From Bradyrhizobium sp. CB1717 (GTDB lineage: Bacteria > Pseudomonadota > Alphaproteobacteria > Rhizobiales > Xanthobacteraceae), in the NCBI RefSeq assembly GCF_029714325.1, contig NZ_CP121666.1, forward strand, positions 2,914,001-2,978,000: a stretch of 64,000 nucleotides of DNA, given 5' to 3'. Shown here piece by piece: positions 44,833 through 54,060 of this stretch. The position numbers and the translations under genes are program-made. How positions within the stretch are numbered: position 1 is the first letter of the stretch; every line of letters starts with the position of its first letter. The notes under the pieces are model-generated. The model had not been told where the DNA came from. It was given only the letters and a program-made list of their open reading frames with translations, and made no database searches.

Positions 44833-46416
44833 ATGGCCAACGCCACGACCGCTTCACCCGCCATGATGGCGAGCCCCGCTTCGGAGCGCATCGCGCCGAA
44901 GCGGCTGCTCGCGTTCATCATCATGGTGTTCGGGATGTTCATGTCGATCCTGGACATCCAGATCGTCTCGGCGTCCCTCAGCGAAATCCAGGCCGGCCTG
45001 TCGGCGAGCTCCAGCGAAGTCTCCTGGGTCCAGACCGCTTATCTGATCGCCGAGGTCATCGCGATCCCGCTGTCGGGCTTCCTGTCGCGCGCCTTCGGCA
45101 CGCGGCTCTTGTTCGCGATCTCGGCGGCCGGCTTCACCGCCTCGAGCCTGCTCTGCGGCTTCGCAACGACGATCGAGGAGATGATCCTCTGGCGCGCGCT
45201 GCAAGGCTTCCTTGGCGCCGGCATGATCCCGACCGTGTTCGCCTCGGCCTACACCGTCTTCCCGCGCACGAAATTCCACATCGTCGGTCCCATCATCGGG
45301 CTTGTTGCGACCCTGGCTCCCACGATCGGGCCGACCGTCGGCGGCTACATCACCGACCTGATGTCATGGAACTGGCTGTTCTTCATCAACGTCGTGCCCG
45401 GCATCGGCATCACCTTGGGCGTTCTCGCGCTGGTCGATTTCGACGAGCCGCATTTCGAATTGCTCGACCGCTTCGACTGGTGGGGCCTCTTGTTCATGGC
45501 CGGCTTCCTCGGCACGCTGGAATATGTGCTGGAGGAAGGTCCGCAATATGAATGGATGCAGGACACTTCGGTGGCGATCTGCGCCTGGATCTGCGCCATC
45601 TCGGCGATCGCCTTCTTCTGGCGCGTGTTCACCGCGGCCGAGCCGATCGTCAATTTGCGCACCTTCTCCAACCGCAATTTCGCGATCGGCTGCGTCCTGC
45701 AGTTTTGCATCGGCATCGGTCTCTACGGCCTGACCTACATCTATCCGCGCTATCTCGCCGAGGTGCGCGGCTACAGCGCGCTGATGATCGGCGAGACCAT
45801 GTTCGTCTCGGGCATCACCATGTTCCTGGTCGCCCCGCTGGTCGGCCGGCTCATGGTCAAGATCGACATGCGCTACATGATCGCGTTCGGCCTCGTCGTG
45901 TTCGCGATCGGCTCGTACCAGATGACCTGGATCACGCGCGACTACGATTTCTACGAGCTGCTGGTGCCGCAGATCCTGCGCGGCGTCGGCATGATGTTCG
46001 CGATGGTGCCGACCAACAACATCGCGCTCGGCACGCTGGCGCCAGACCGGGTGAAGAACGCGAGCGGCCTGTTCAATTTGATGCGCAACCTCGGCGGCGC
46101 GGTGGGCCTCGCCGTCATCAACACGGTGCTGAACGACCGCACCGATTTGCACATCACGCGCCTGCAGGAGCGCGTGACCTGGGGCAATGCCACCGCGACC
46201 GAGACCCTGACCATGCTCCAGCAGAAATTCCAGGGGCTCGGCGATTCCACGCTGATGGCGATGAAGCAGCTCAGCCAGATCGTGCACCGCCAAGCCGTGG
46301 TGATGAGCTTTGGCGATGCCTTCTTCGTGTTGACGGTTTTCTATCTCGGCCTCAGCCTGCTGGTGACACTGCTGAACAAGCCGGCTTCGATGACCGGCGG
46401 CGGCGACGCGCATTGA
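44833..46416 (+). CDS. DHA2-family MFS multidrug efflux pump (EmrB/QacA-like)
   Basis: 527 residues with about 14 predicted helices. SILDIQIVSASLSEIQAGLSASSSEVSWVQTAYLIAEVIAIPLSGFLSRAFGTRLLF at the N-terminus carries the EmrB motif D1 region and the loop 2-3 motif A-like end. GFLGAGMIPTVFA and IGPTVGGYITDLMSWNWLFFINVVPG contain motif C (antiporter signature) of the DHA2 group. It exports drugs or other small molecules with proton exchange, working with the EmrA-like adaptor. Repressible through the TetR-type operator. Confidence 0.93.
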   Translation: MANATTASPAMMASPASERIAPKRLLAFIIMVFGMFMSILDIQIVSASLSEIQAGLSASSSEVSWVQTAYLIAEVIAIPLSGFLSRAFGTRLLFAISAAGFTASSLLCGFATTIEEMILWRALQGFLGAGMIPTVFASAYTVFPRTKFHIVGPIIGLVATLAPTIGPTVGGYITDLMSWNWLFFINVVPGIGITLGVLALVDFDEPHFELLDRFDWWGLLFMAGFLGTLEYVLEEGPQYEWMQDTSVAICAWICAISAIAFFWRVFTAAEPIVNLRTFSNRNFAIGCVLQFCIGIGLYGLTYIYPRYLAEVRGYSALMIGETMFVSGITMFLVAPLVGRLMVKIDMRYMIAFGLVVFAIGSYQMTWITRDYDFYELLVPQILRGVGMMFAMVPTNNIALGTLAPDRVKNASGLFNLMRNLGGAVGLAVINTVLNDRTDLHITRLQERVTWGNATATETLTMLQQKFQGLGDSTLMAMKQLSQIVHRQAVVMSFGDAFFVLTVFYLGLSLLVTLLNKPASMTGGGDAH

Positions 46417-46431
46417 CGCCGCACACTCGGT

Positions 46432-46533
46432 GTCGTCGCCCGGCTTGACCGGGCGACCCAGTACGCCGAGACAGTTGTGAGTGAGCCGATGGGCCGCGGC
46501 GTACTGGATTCCCCGCCTTCGCGGGGAATGACG
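46432..46533. repeat. Palindromic repeat with CCGGGCGAC and TACGCCG arms
   Basis: GTCGCCCGGCTTGACCGGGCGAC forms one hairpin, and CAGTACGCCG pairs with CGGCGTACTG further on. CCCCGCCTTCGCGGGG forms a third. It follows the MFS gene stop. The 445-base gap to 46861 also holds a possible small reading frame (next entry). Confidence 0.75.
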
Positions 46534-46662
46534 GCGGAGTGGGAGGCGACACCCCGCACCAAATTGCAACACTCATCCGTGATCTCGCGCGGGCCCCGTT
46601 GCAAATCGCCCGCGGCACATCTATAAAGCGCACCTCATTCAATCGAACCGGGGAGATTTGCA

Positions 46663-46737
46663 TGATTTCGTCGCTTTCGCAGATCGTACGCCCGCGCTCG
46701 ATGATCTTCTGGTTCGGTATGTACGCGGCCTGTTAGA
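46663..46737 (+). CDS. Possible leader peptide upstream of the ABC exporter gene
   Basis: A 24-codon frame starting MISSLSQIVRPRSM and ending FWFGMYAAC, with GGGGAG seven bases before its ATG. It lies 125 bases before the ABC exporter start. Between the two, TGACGC...GCGTCA and CGGCC/GGCCG arms (46821-46857) can form a stem. Arrangement and size fit an attenuation-type leader peptide, but no function is known. Alternatively it may be a chance frame. Confidence 0.45.
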
Positions 46738-46861
46738 GGCCTCTTCCGCCAGCTTCGATTGGGCCAAGGTTTCGACCAGGCGTCCCGATCGCTCCGCTTC
46801 CCAAGTCAAAATCAGTCTTACGTGACGCCGTCGCGGCCTTCGGGCCGACTTGCGTCAATCG

Positions 46862-48697
46862 ATGGAGCCGGCCCGCGCGAAGCGGCCGGATGATGCCATG
46901 ACCGCTTTGTCAAAAAAGCCCGCGGCGATACGCGTGGTGCTGCCCTTCGTGTTCAAGCACTGGCTGAAGCAGCCGGGGCGTACGCTGATCGTCGCCGGCG
47001 GCCTCTTGGGCGCGACCGTCGCCGACCTGTTCATGCCGGTTTTCTCCGGACAATTGGTTGATGCGTTGACGCGCGGCTCGTCCGACCCCGATGCGCGCCA
47101 CGCCGCGCTGGCCGCATTCGGCGCCATCGTGGCGCTCGGTGCAGCCTCCGTGGTGCTCAGGCTGATCGGTCTCCAGGCGATCGTGCCGTTCACGCTGAAG
47201 ACCATGACGGAGGTGGCGCAGGACGCGTTCATGCGCGTGCAGCGTTTCTCGACCGACTGGCACGCCAACGCCTTCGCCGGCTCCACCGTGCGCAAGATCA
47301 CGCGCGGCATGTGGGCGCTCGACCTGCTCAACGACACCATCCTGATGGCGTTGGCGCCCTCGTTGCTGGTGCTGATCGGCTCTGTGGTCCTAATCGGCCT
47401 GCACTGGGCGTCGCTCGGCGCGGTGATCGCGGTGGGAGCGCTGTTTTACGTCGCCATCACCGTGCTGTTCTCGACCCGGTACATCGCGCCGGCCGCGCGC
47501 ATCTCCAATGCCTGGGACACCAAGGTCGGCGGCACGCTGGCTGACGCGCTGACCTGCAACGCGGTGGTGAAATCCTTCGGCGCGGAGGCGCGGGAGGACG
47601 CGCGGCTCGCCCGTGTCGTCAACCGCTGGCGCGTGCGGGTGCGGCGGACCTGGTTCCGCTACAACTACACGGCCATGGCGCAGCTCGCGCTGCTGCTGGC
47701 GTTGCGCGCCTCGGTGATCGGCGGCTCGGTGCTGCTGTGGATCTCGGGGCATGCCTCGCCCGGCGACGTCACCTATGTGCTGACGAGTTACTACGTCATC
47801 CACGCCTATTTGCGCGACGTGGGTATGCACATCAACAACCTGCAGCGCGCGGTGAACGACATGGACGAGCTGGTGGCGATCCATGACGAGCCGATCGGGA
47901 TTGTCGATGCCGCGGGCGCCCGGCCGATCGCGATCGAGGGCGGCGAGATCGTGTTCGACGACGTCACGTTCCATTATGGCGGCCATCGCGCGCCGCTGTA
48001 TGACGGCCTGTCGCTCACGATCCGTGCCGGCGAACGCGTCGGCCTGGTCGGCCGCTCCGGCTCCGGCAAGACCACCTTCGTCAAGCTGGTGCAGCGGCTC
48101 TACGACGTCACCGATGGTCGCGTGCTGATCGACGGGCAGGACATCGCGCTGGCGACGCAGCAATCGCTGCGCAGCCAGATCGCGATCGTGCAGCAGGAGC
48201 CGATCCTGTTTCACCGCTCGCTCGCCGAGAACATCGCCTATGGCCGGCCCGGCGCCAGCCTCGAGGCGATCGAGCAGGCGGCGCGGCTCGCCAATGCGCA
48301 CGACTTCATCCTGCGCCTGCCCAAGGGCTACGGCACGCTGGTCGGCGAGCGCGGCGTAAAGCTGTCGGGCGGCGAGCGGCAGCGCGTGGCGCTCGCGCGC
48401 GCGTTCCTGGCGGACGCGCCGGTGCTGATCCTGGACGAGGCGACGTCGAGCCTCGATTCGGAATCGGAGGCGCTGATCCAGCAGGCGATGGAGCGGCTGA
48501 TGAAAGGCCGCACCTCGATCGTGATCGCGCACCGGCTGTCGACGGTGCGGAGCCTCGATCGGATCCTGGTGTTCGACCGCGGCGAGATCGTCGAGCAGGG
48601 CACGCATGCCCTGCTCGCGGGCAAGCCGGGGGGAATCTATCGCGGCCTGTTCGAGCGCCAGGTGGTGGAGCTCGGGCAGATCGCAGCAGCGGAATGA
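46862..48697 (+). CDS. ABC exporter (fused transmembrane and ATP-binding domains)
   Basis: About 611 residues (603 if the next ATG at 46898 minus a few codons is used; starts at 46850, 46862 and 46898 all lack strong ribosome sites). Six transmembrane helices in residues 40-330 are followed by an ATP-binding domain. Walker A reads GRSGSGKTT, the Q-loop is IVQQEPILFHRSLAENIAYG, the signature LSGGERQR and the Walker B LILDEATSSLD, with a HRLST switch. It is a type IV half-transporter working as a homodimer, similar to MsbA-like or multidrug exporters. Substrate unknown. Followed by a MATE pump gene. Confidence 0.9.
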   Translation: MEPARAKRPDDAMTALSKKPAAIRVVLPFVFKHWLKQPGRTLIVAGGLLGATVADLFMPVFSGQLVDALTRGSSDPDARHAALAAFGAIVALGAASVVLRLIGLQAIVPFTLKTMTEVAQDAFMRVQRFSTDWHANAFAGSTVRKITRGMWALDLLNDTILMALAPSLLVLIGSVVLIGLHWASLGAVIAVGALFYVAITVLFSTRYIAPAARISNAWDTKVGGTLADALTCNAVVKSFGAEAREDARLARVVNRWRVRVRRTWFRYNYTAMAQLALLLALRASVIGGSVLLWISGHASPGDVTYVLTSYYVIHAYLRDVGMHINNLQRAVNDMDELVAIHDEPIGIVDAAGARPIAIEGGEIVFDDVTFHYGGHRAPLYDGLSLTIRAGERVGLVGRSGSGKTTFVKLVQRLYDVTDGRVLIDGQDIALATQQSLRSQIAIVQQEPILFHRSLAENIAYGRPGASLEAIEQAARLANAHDFILRLPKGYGTLVGERGVKLSGGERQRVALARAFLADAPVLILDEATSSLDSESEALIQQAMERLMKGRTSIVIAHRLSTVRSLDRILVFDRGEIVEQGTHALLAGKPGGIYRGLFERQVVELGQIAAAE

Positions 48698-48764
48698 CGC
48701 GCGTGGCCGGCGGACGAGGGAGAACGTCCGCAGGCCGCGAAGGATTGGGCTGGATTGGACTGAC

Positions 48765-50171
48765 ATGAAAGACCTGACGCGCGGCTCCATCGTGGGCCAC
48801 ATCCTGAGCATGGCACCGCCGATCGTGGTCGGCATGATCACGATCATGATCTGCCAGCTCGTCGACCTCTACTTCGTCTCGAGCCTGGGCGAGGCTGCGA
48901 TCGCCGGCGTCGCCGCGGCCGGCAACGCCGGCTTCCTCGTCAATGCCCTGATGCAGGTGCTCGGCGTCGGTACAGTTGCCTTGATGGCGCATGCCGTGGG
49001 CCGCAAGGACCGTGACGATGCCAATCTGGTGTTCAACCAGTCGGCCGTCCTGTCGGTGCTGTTCGGGCTGCTGACACTGGTTGCGGGTTTCGTGCTGTCG
49101 CGTCCCTATATGCGCGCGGTTGCGGCCGACGAGGCAACAGTCAAAGCCGGCACCGTCTATCTGCTCTGGTTCATGCCGGCACTGGCGCTGCAATTCGCGA
49201 CGCAAGTGATGGCGTCCGCGTTGCGGGCGACCGGCATCGTGCGGCCGAGCATGCTGGTGCAGGCGCTGGCGGTGGGCATCAACATTGCGCTCGCGCCGAT
49301 CCTGATCTCGGGCTGGGGCACGGGGCATCCGCTCGGTGTCGCCGGGGCCGGCCTAGCAAGCTCGATTGCCGTCTTCATCGGGGTGCTGATGCTGCTCGCG
49401 TATTTCCTGAAGCTGGAGCGTTACGTCGCCTTTCATCCCGCGCAATGGCGGCCTCAGCTTCGGCAGTGGAAGAGAATCCTCAATGTCGGCCTGCCCGCTG
49501 GCGGTGAGTTCGTTATGGTCTTCATCATCATGGCCGTGGGCTATTATGTGCTGAGCGTTTTCGGCCCGGCGGCGCAGGCCGGATTTGGTATCGGCACGCG
49601 TCTCCTCGGCCTAATCCAGATGCCTGCGCTCGCCGTCGCGCTGGCTGCGGGACCCATCGCCGGTCAGAATTTCGGCGCAGGCAATGGTGCGCGCGTGCGG
49701 GAGACCTTTGTCAAGGCGGCGCTTGTCGCGACCGCGGTGATGACTGTCCTCCTGATGCTCGCGCAGCTCGCGCCAGGTCTGTTGCTTGCCGGCTTCTCGA
49801 ATGATCGAGAGACGATGGCAGTTGCGTCGCTCTTTCTGCGCATCGTCTCGTTCAACATGGTGGCGCAGGGGCTGATCTTCACCACGTCCAGCATGTTCCA
49901 GGGGCTCGGCAACACCAAGCCCGTGCTGGTGACTTCGGCAATGCGGGTCCTCAGCTATTCCCTGCCGTCGATCTGGCTCTCGACGTGGCCGGGCTTTCGG
50001 ATGGAGCATGTCTGGTATTTGTCGATCGCGACAACGACGCTTCAGGCCGGGCTGAGCGTGTGGTTGCTGCACCGCGAGTTCGGCAAGCGCCTGGCGCCAC
50101 TGCGGCACCCCGAGGTTCCGGCGCAGATGGAGGCTGAGCCTGAAGCGCCTCCCGCGCGCGCACCGGCGTAG
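48765..50171 (+). CDS. MATE-family efflux transporter
   Basis: 468 residues, about 12 helices. The N-terminus LTRGSIVGHILSMAPPIVVGMITIMICQLVDLYFVSSLGEAAIAGVAA is the usual MATE start. ALRATGIVRPSMLVQALAVGINIALAPILI and IGTRLLGLIQMPALAVALAAGPIAGQNFGAGN mark the two halves. GGAATG-rich sequence upstream offers no strong site; the ATG at 48765 is chosen because the frame before it overlaps the ABC gene. It exports cationic compounds with Na+ or H+. The stop of the ABC exporter is 67 bases upstream, so the two may be cotranscribed. Confidence 0.92.
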   Translation: MKDLTRGSIVGHILSMAPPIVVGMITIMICQLVDLYFVSSLGEAAIAGVAAAGNAGFLVNALMQVLGVGTVALMAHAVGRKDRDDANLVFNQSAVLSVLFGLLTLVAGFVLSRPYMRAVAADEATVKAGTVYLLWFMPALALQFATQVMASALRATGIVRPSMLVQALAVGINIALAPILISGWGTGHPLGVAGAGLASSIAVFIGVLMLLAYFLKLERYVAFHPAQWRPQLRQWKRILNVGLPAGGEFVMVFIIMAVGYYVLSVFGPAAQAGFGIGTRLLGLIQMPALAVALAAGPIAGQNFGAGNGARVRETFVKAALVATAVMTVLLMLAQLAPGLLLAGFSNDRETMAVASLFLRIVSFNMVAQGLIFTTSSMFQGLGNTKPVLVTSAMRVLSYSLPSIWLSTWPGFRMEHVWYLSIATTTLQAGLSVWLLHREFGKRLAPLRHPEVPAQMEAEPEAPPARAPA

Positions 50172-50201
50172 CGACGGCTGATTGTTGTGTTGGCGTGCGC
50201 G

Positions 50202-50948
50202 TCAGTGCGCGCCAACGCTGTTCCAGACGAGGGTGAGGCCCGACAGAAACAGCAGGCCTAGCACGACATCGCCAAAATGCTTGTCGTTCAGCGCGTGGTA
50301 GACGCGCGCGCCGGCCCAGGCTCCGATCAGCGTGCCCGGAAAGGCGACAGCTGCGAGCCAGACCACCTTGAGGGCGACGAGGCCGGACGCCGTCTGCAAC
50401 ACCAGCGCGGTGGCGAGCACCGTGAAATTGAAGAGCTGGAAGATGCCGCGCCGCTCGTGCTTGTTCCAGCCGCGGATGTTCGCCCACAGGATCGGCAGCG
50501 GCCCGGACAGTCCGGCAAGCCCGCCCAGAATGCCGCCGGCAAAACCGATCGCGCCGTCGGCGATGCGGCCGCCGAACTTGAAGGCGAGCGGCCGCTTGTT
50601 GAGATAGAGCGCCGTCGAAAAGATCAGCAGCAACACGCCGACGCTCAGCTTGAACACTTTCGGATCTGCGGAAGCGACCATCATGGTTCCTAGCGGCACG
50701 CCGATCAGTCCGCCGATCAGGAACGGCCACACCAGCGAAAGATCAAAACTCTTCCACATCGACGGCAGCGTCGAGGTCTGCGCGATCACCGAGCAGATCA
50801 GCACCAGCGGCACCGCGAGCGAGGGCGGCAGGACGTAGAGCCAGATCCCGAGCGCCATCAGCGCGGTGCCGAATCCGGCAAGGCCCGAGACGAAGCCGCC
50901 GGCCAGCGCGCCGAACAGCAGCAGCGCGTAAGTGGACGTTTCCACCAA
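50202..50948 (-). CDS. TSUP/TauE-SafE family membrane permease
   Basis: 248 residues with about eight helices. The pair of conserved motifs GGFVSGLAGFGTALMALGIWL (near residue 17) and GGILGGLAGLSGPLPILWANIRGW (near 135) match the two halves of TauE/SafE transporters, which carry sulfite, sulfoacetate or other organosulfur anions. Convergent with the MATE gene. Ligand unknown. Confidence 0.9.
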   Translation of the reverse strand: MVETSTYALLLFGALAGGFVSGLAGFGTALMALGIWLYVLPPSLAVPLVLICSVIAQTSTLPSMWKSFDLSLVWPFLIGGLIGVPLGTMMVASADPKVFKLSVGVLLLIFSTALYLNKRPLAFKFGGRIADGAIGFAGGILGGLAGLSGPLPILWANIRGWNKHERRGIFQLFNFTVLATALVLQTASGLVALKVVWLAAVAFPGTLIGAWAGARVYHALNDKHFGDVVLGLLFLSGLTLVWNSVGAH

Positions 50949-51188
50949 TCATTTCCTGTTGTTAGCGGCGATGCCCAGCTTCGATCGCCGCTTTTGAGCG
51001 TCATCTGGCGCATAGCACAGATGCGGCCGGGCAGGTCAATTTCAAAACCGCACGCAAGCGTGATCCCCAAGGGAGGGTCAGGGGCGAGCGTTCGCCTGGG
51101 AGGCTCCTACATGACGCCTGTACTTTGATCCTGGGGGCCTGCCGGGCGTCATGCCGCACCGTCCCTGACGAGATGATGGAGCGTGATC

Positions 51189-51449
51189 ATGACCCGCGTG
51201 AACATTGCCGTTGCGGCCGCATTGTTGTCGGCCGCCGCCCTGACGCCGACATTGGCGCAGGCACAGTTTTCCGAGCCCGCCGCCTATCAGGCCGCGCATC
51301 CCGACCGCGATGTGCTCAATGGCGGCCAGCTCACGCCCGCGGGACGCGCGGCCCGTGGCGAGACAGTGGTCCCGAGCGAGGCCTATGCGGCTTATCCCGC
51401 AGCCGTTGCACCGGTCGTTCGCCCGCGCCATCGCCGTCACCATCAATAA
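51189..51449 (+). CDS. Small exported protein, hypothetical
   Basis: 86 residues from an ATG at 51189 (GGAG eight bases upstream; an in-frame GTG at 51183 is an alternative). Signal peptide 1-26, ending LAQAQ. The short mature part (FSEPAAYQAAHPDRDVLNGGQLTPAGRAARGE) has a basic, His-rich end (RPRHRRHHQ). No cysteines. The pattern is frequent among small periplasmic proteins of Bradyrhizobium. Function unknown. Its stop lies seven bases from the convergent MocR-type gene. Confidence 0.68.
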   Translation: MTRVNIAVAAALLSAAALTPTLAQAQFSEPAAYQAAHPDRDVLNGGQLTPAGRAARGETVVPSEAYAAYPAAVAPVVRPRHRRHHQ

Positions 51450-51456
51450 GAGGAGT

Positions 51457-52827
51457 CTAGACGATCTGCCTGGTGTCGGCGGGCTTGTGCAGCGCGCCGA
51501 CCAGGATGCGCAGCGCTTCGGTCAACTCCGCCCTGTTGCGCGCCGCGCCGAGCGAGACGCGCGCCGCGCGCGGCCCTGTTCCGTCCACGGTGAAGGCATC
51601 GCCGGCGACGATCGCGAGGCCATTGCGCAGCAGATACGCCGCGACATCGGGCCGGCTCTCCGGCAATCGTAGCCACAGATGGTGGGCGGCGGGTTTGGCC
51701 AGGAACTCAAATCCCTTCAGAGCCCGCTGCGCGAGTTGCTGGCGGCCGACCGCCTCGTTGCGAATGGCGGAGATGATGCGATCGGCAATGCCGCTCTCGA
51801 TCCAGTGCGTCACCAGAGCGACCATCAACGGTGCTGGCATCTGCACCGTCGCTTGCAAGGAGGCGCGCATCTCTTGCTGCGCAGCGTTGTCGGGCGTCAC
51901 CAGATAGGCGACGCGCAGCGCCGGCGCGATGCATTTTGACAGCGTGGTTGCAAGATACGTCCGCTCCGGAATGAGGTTCGCGATCGGCGATGCCGAGCGA
52001 TCGAGCAGCCCGTAGGCGTCGTCCTCGATCAGGGTCGTATCGGCATCGCGGATGATCTTGGCGATGGCGCTGCGGCGCTCAGGAGGAAGCGTCGCGGTGG
52101 TCGGATTGTGCAGCGTCGGAATGAGATAGACGGCCTTCGGCCTGTGCGTGCGGCAGGCTTTTTCCAGCGCTTCGGGCAGGATGCCGCCGTCATCCATGGC
52201 GACGCCGACGAGCTTGACGCCGAGCCGCGCGGCGGCGGCCTTGATGCCGGGGAAGGTGAGCGCTTCGGTCAGCACGATGTCGCCAGGCCGCGTGAGATGG
52301 GCGAGCAGGTTGAACAGGATCGTCTGCGCGCCGGGATAGATCACGAGCCTGTCAGCATGCGCGTGCGGGACGCGTGCGCGCATCCAGCGCGCCGCGACCT
52401 CGCGCTCATGCGCGCTGCCGCCGGGCGGCTGGTAGTTCAGGAACGCGGTCAGGCCCGATTGCGCGCGGAGGGCTTCCATCCCGGCGATGATCCGCTCGTC
52501 GAGCTGTGCCTCGAGCGGATGCGGCGGCACGTTCATCGAGAGGTCGATCGCGACCGGATGCGGCAGGTCGACCGCGCGGCGCGCGCTGGTCTCCGACACG
52601 AACGATCCCTGTCCGACCCGGGCCTCCGTGATGCCGCGGCGCCGCGCCTCGGTATAGGCGCGCGTCACGGTGGTGAGGTCGATCCCGAGCGCCTTTGCCA
52701 GCGCGCGCTGTGTCGGCAGCTGCTGGCCGCGCACGAGCCGGCCGGCGGCGATGTCGGCCTCCATGGCCTCGACGATGCGCCGATACCGCGGCCCGCTCAG
52801 CTCCGAGATTGTAGGGGTCCAGTCCAT
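51457..52827 (-). CDS. MocR-type (GntR/aminotransferase fusion) transcriptional regulator
   Basis: 456 residues. GntR winged helix at about 10-75 (RYRRIVEAMEADIAAGRLVRGQQLPTQRALAKALGIDLTTVTRAYTEARRRGI), then a fold type I aminotransferase domain (about 100-456). The latter has YPGAQTILFNLLAHL, IPTLHNPTTATLPPERR and the PLP lysine in TLSKCIAPALRVAYL. Such MocR proteins bind PLP and a small amine and act as regulators rather than enzymes. The longer frame to 52887 is not used because the ATG at 52827 opens the HTH. Divergent from a DUF983 gene. Confidence 0.88.
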   Translation of the reverse strand: MDWTPTISELSGPRYRRIVEAMEADIAAGRLVRGQQLPTQRALAKALGIDLTTVTRAYTEARRRGITEARVGQGSFVSETSARRAVDLPHPVAIDLSMNVPPHPLEAQLDERIIAGMEALRAQSGLTAFLNYQPPGGSAHEREVAARWMRARVPHAHADRLVIYPGAQTILFNLLAHLTRPGDIVLTEALTFPGIKAAAARLGVKLVGVAMDDGGILPEALEKACRTHRPKAVYLIPTLHNPTTATLPPERRSAIAKIIRDADTTLIEDDAYGLLDRSASPIANLIPERTYLATTLSKCIAPALRVAYLVTPDNAAQQEMRASLQATVQMPAPLMVALVTHWIESGIADRIISAIRNEAVGRQQLAQRALKGFEFLAKPAAHHLWLRLPESRPDVAAYLLRNGLAIVAGDAFTVDGTGPRAARVSLGAARNRAELTEALRILVGALHKPADTRQIV

Positions 52828-52851
52828 GCAATTTAGGCCATATTCTTTGAA

Positions 52852-52881
52852 TGTATGGATACAAGAGATTATTGTATGGAT
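52852..52881. promoter_or_regulatory. Pair of direct repeats in the MocR/DUF983 intergenic region
   Basis: TGTATGGAT occurs at 52852-52860 and at 52873-52881, a 21-base start-to-start distance, which places both on one face of the helix. The first is extended to TGTATGGATACA, which has TGTAT/ATACA inverted ends. MocR-type regulators bind spaced direct repeats of this kind, so this is the likely operator for the divergent genes. Confidence 0.6.
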
Positions 52882-52905
52882 CATCAAAAAGGAAGAGGTG
52901 TGGTC

Positions 52906-53334
52906 ATGGCGACCGGTTCAATCTCTCTGGCGAAGGCGATGTGGCGCGGCTTCTTGGGCAGGTGCCCGAACTGTGGCGAAGGACATATGTTCGGACGCTT
53001 CCTGAAAGTCGCCGAGGCTTGCGATCATTGCGGCGAAGAGCTGTTCCATCAGCGCGCGGATGATTTTCCCGCCTATCTGGTGATGGTCGTGGTCGGCCAC
53101 CTCGTCGTGCCTGCGATCCTCGCAATCGAGACCGCCTACGCGCCGCCGGTCTGGCTGCAATTGGCGGTGTGGCTGCCGGTGACGCTGTTCGCCTCGCTCG
53201 CGCTGCTGCAACCGACCAAGGGCGCCATCGTCGGCCTGCAATGGCAGCTCGGCATGCATGGCTTCGAGGCGAGCAAGCTGCGGCGCGAGGCCGGTGCGCT
53301 CGTCCTCGCAAAAGTGAATACGCGCGCGGCCTGA
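52906..53334 (+). CDS. DUF983-family zinc-ribbon membrane protein
   Basis: 142 residues from an ATG at 52906 with AGAGGTG upstream; earlier in-frame ATGs at 52855 and 52876 overlap the putative operator. SLAKAMWRGFLGRCPNCGEGHMFGRFLKVAEACDHCGEELFHQRADDFPAYLVM contains the two CxxC knuckles (C20/C23 and C39/C42). Two helices follow at about 58-78 and 85-105, then a cytoplasmic tail. DUF983 proteins are found near cytochrome oxidase biogenesis genes, but the role is unknown. Probably controlled by the divergent MocR protein. Confidence 0.87.
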   Translation: MATGSISLAKAMWRGFLGRCPNCGEGHMFGRFLKVAEACDHCGEELFHQRADDFPAYLVMVVVGHLVVPAILAIETAYAPPVWLQLAVWLPVTLFASLALLQPTKGAIVGLQWQLGMHGFEASKLRREAGALVLAKVNTRAA

Positions 53335-53376
53335 AGCCGCCGCAGCGTTTACATCGCGCGCGGCCGTTACACAGCC

Positions 53377-53498
53377 GTCATTCCGGGGCGCGCGCAGCAC
53401 GAACTACGATGCGCAATTGCGCATCTGAGAATCCATTCATCCACCGACACTGCCGCGCGATGGATTCCGGGCTCGTGCTTCGCACGCCCCGGAATGAC
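53377..53498. repeat. Palindromic repeat, GTCATTCCGGG family copy 3
   Basis: Outer arms GTCATTCCGGGGCGCGC and GCACGCCCCGGAATGAC; the inside holds GATGCGCAATTGCGCATC and a CATCGCGCGGCAGT-like stretch. Intergenic, next to the RNase P RNA gene. Confidence 0.75.
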
Positions 53499-53534
53499 AC
53501 CATTTGAATGGTTGCGCGGTGGAGCCCAAATGGT

Positions 53535-53566
53535 GAGGGGCCCGATGCGCTGGCATCGGACCCCTC
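53535..53566 (-). terminator. Hairpin downstream of rnpB
   Basis: GAGGGG...GATGC and GCATC...CCCCTC pair with one G-U and a four-base loop, about ten bases past the 3' end of the RNase P RNA on the minus strand. The T-run after it is weak. Confidence 0.6.
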
Positions 53567-53576
53567 GTTGCAAGAC

Positions 53577-54052
53577 ATCAGCCGGCCTGTAAGCCGGGTT
53601 CTGTAGGGCACCGCCCGCTTGCGCGAACGATACGTGACGGCCATTCCTCTGGGACCATGTTTGCACATGGCCTCGAGCAACCTACCCGGACGGCGGGCCT
53701 GACATCGCCCCGCGGCGTTATCGCTTTCGCGAACAGCCCGCTACGCCGTCCCTATTCGGTTTTGCTCCCGGTGGGGTTTACCATGCCGGCCCCGTTGCCG
53801 GCGCCGCGGTGCGCTCTTACCGCACCTTTTCACCCTTACCTGCCTACGCAGCTTGCGCTGCTACGGCACGGCAGGCCCGAGGGCTTGCCGCGCCGAAGCC
53901 CAAAGGGCGAAGGCGGGCGGTTCGTTCTCTGTGGCACTTTCCCTGGGGTTGCCCCCGCCGGATGTTATCCGGCACCGCATGTCAAGGGAGCCCGGACTTT
54001 CCTCCCCGGCGGCCTTTCGGCACCTGCCGGAGCGGCCGTCCGGCCGACTGAC
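53577..54052 (-). ncRNA. rnpB: RNase P RNA
   Basis: On the minus strand the 5' region reads CAGTCGGCCGG...GGGGAGGAAAGTCCGGGCTCC, the universal RNase P start with the conserved GAGGAAAGTCC (53990-54005). AAGGGTGAAAAGGTGCGGTAAGAGCGCACCG matches the central P10-P12 region. The 3' end CAGAACCCGGCTTACAGGCCGGCTGA carries the conserved ACAGAACCCGGCUUA element and pairs with the 5' end as P1. The catalytic RNA processes tRNA 5' ends. Ends are set to within a few bases. The apparent open frames through it are chance. Confidence 0.95.
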
Positions 54053-54060
54053 GGGGTTAC

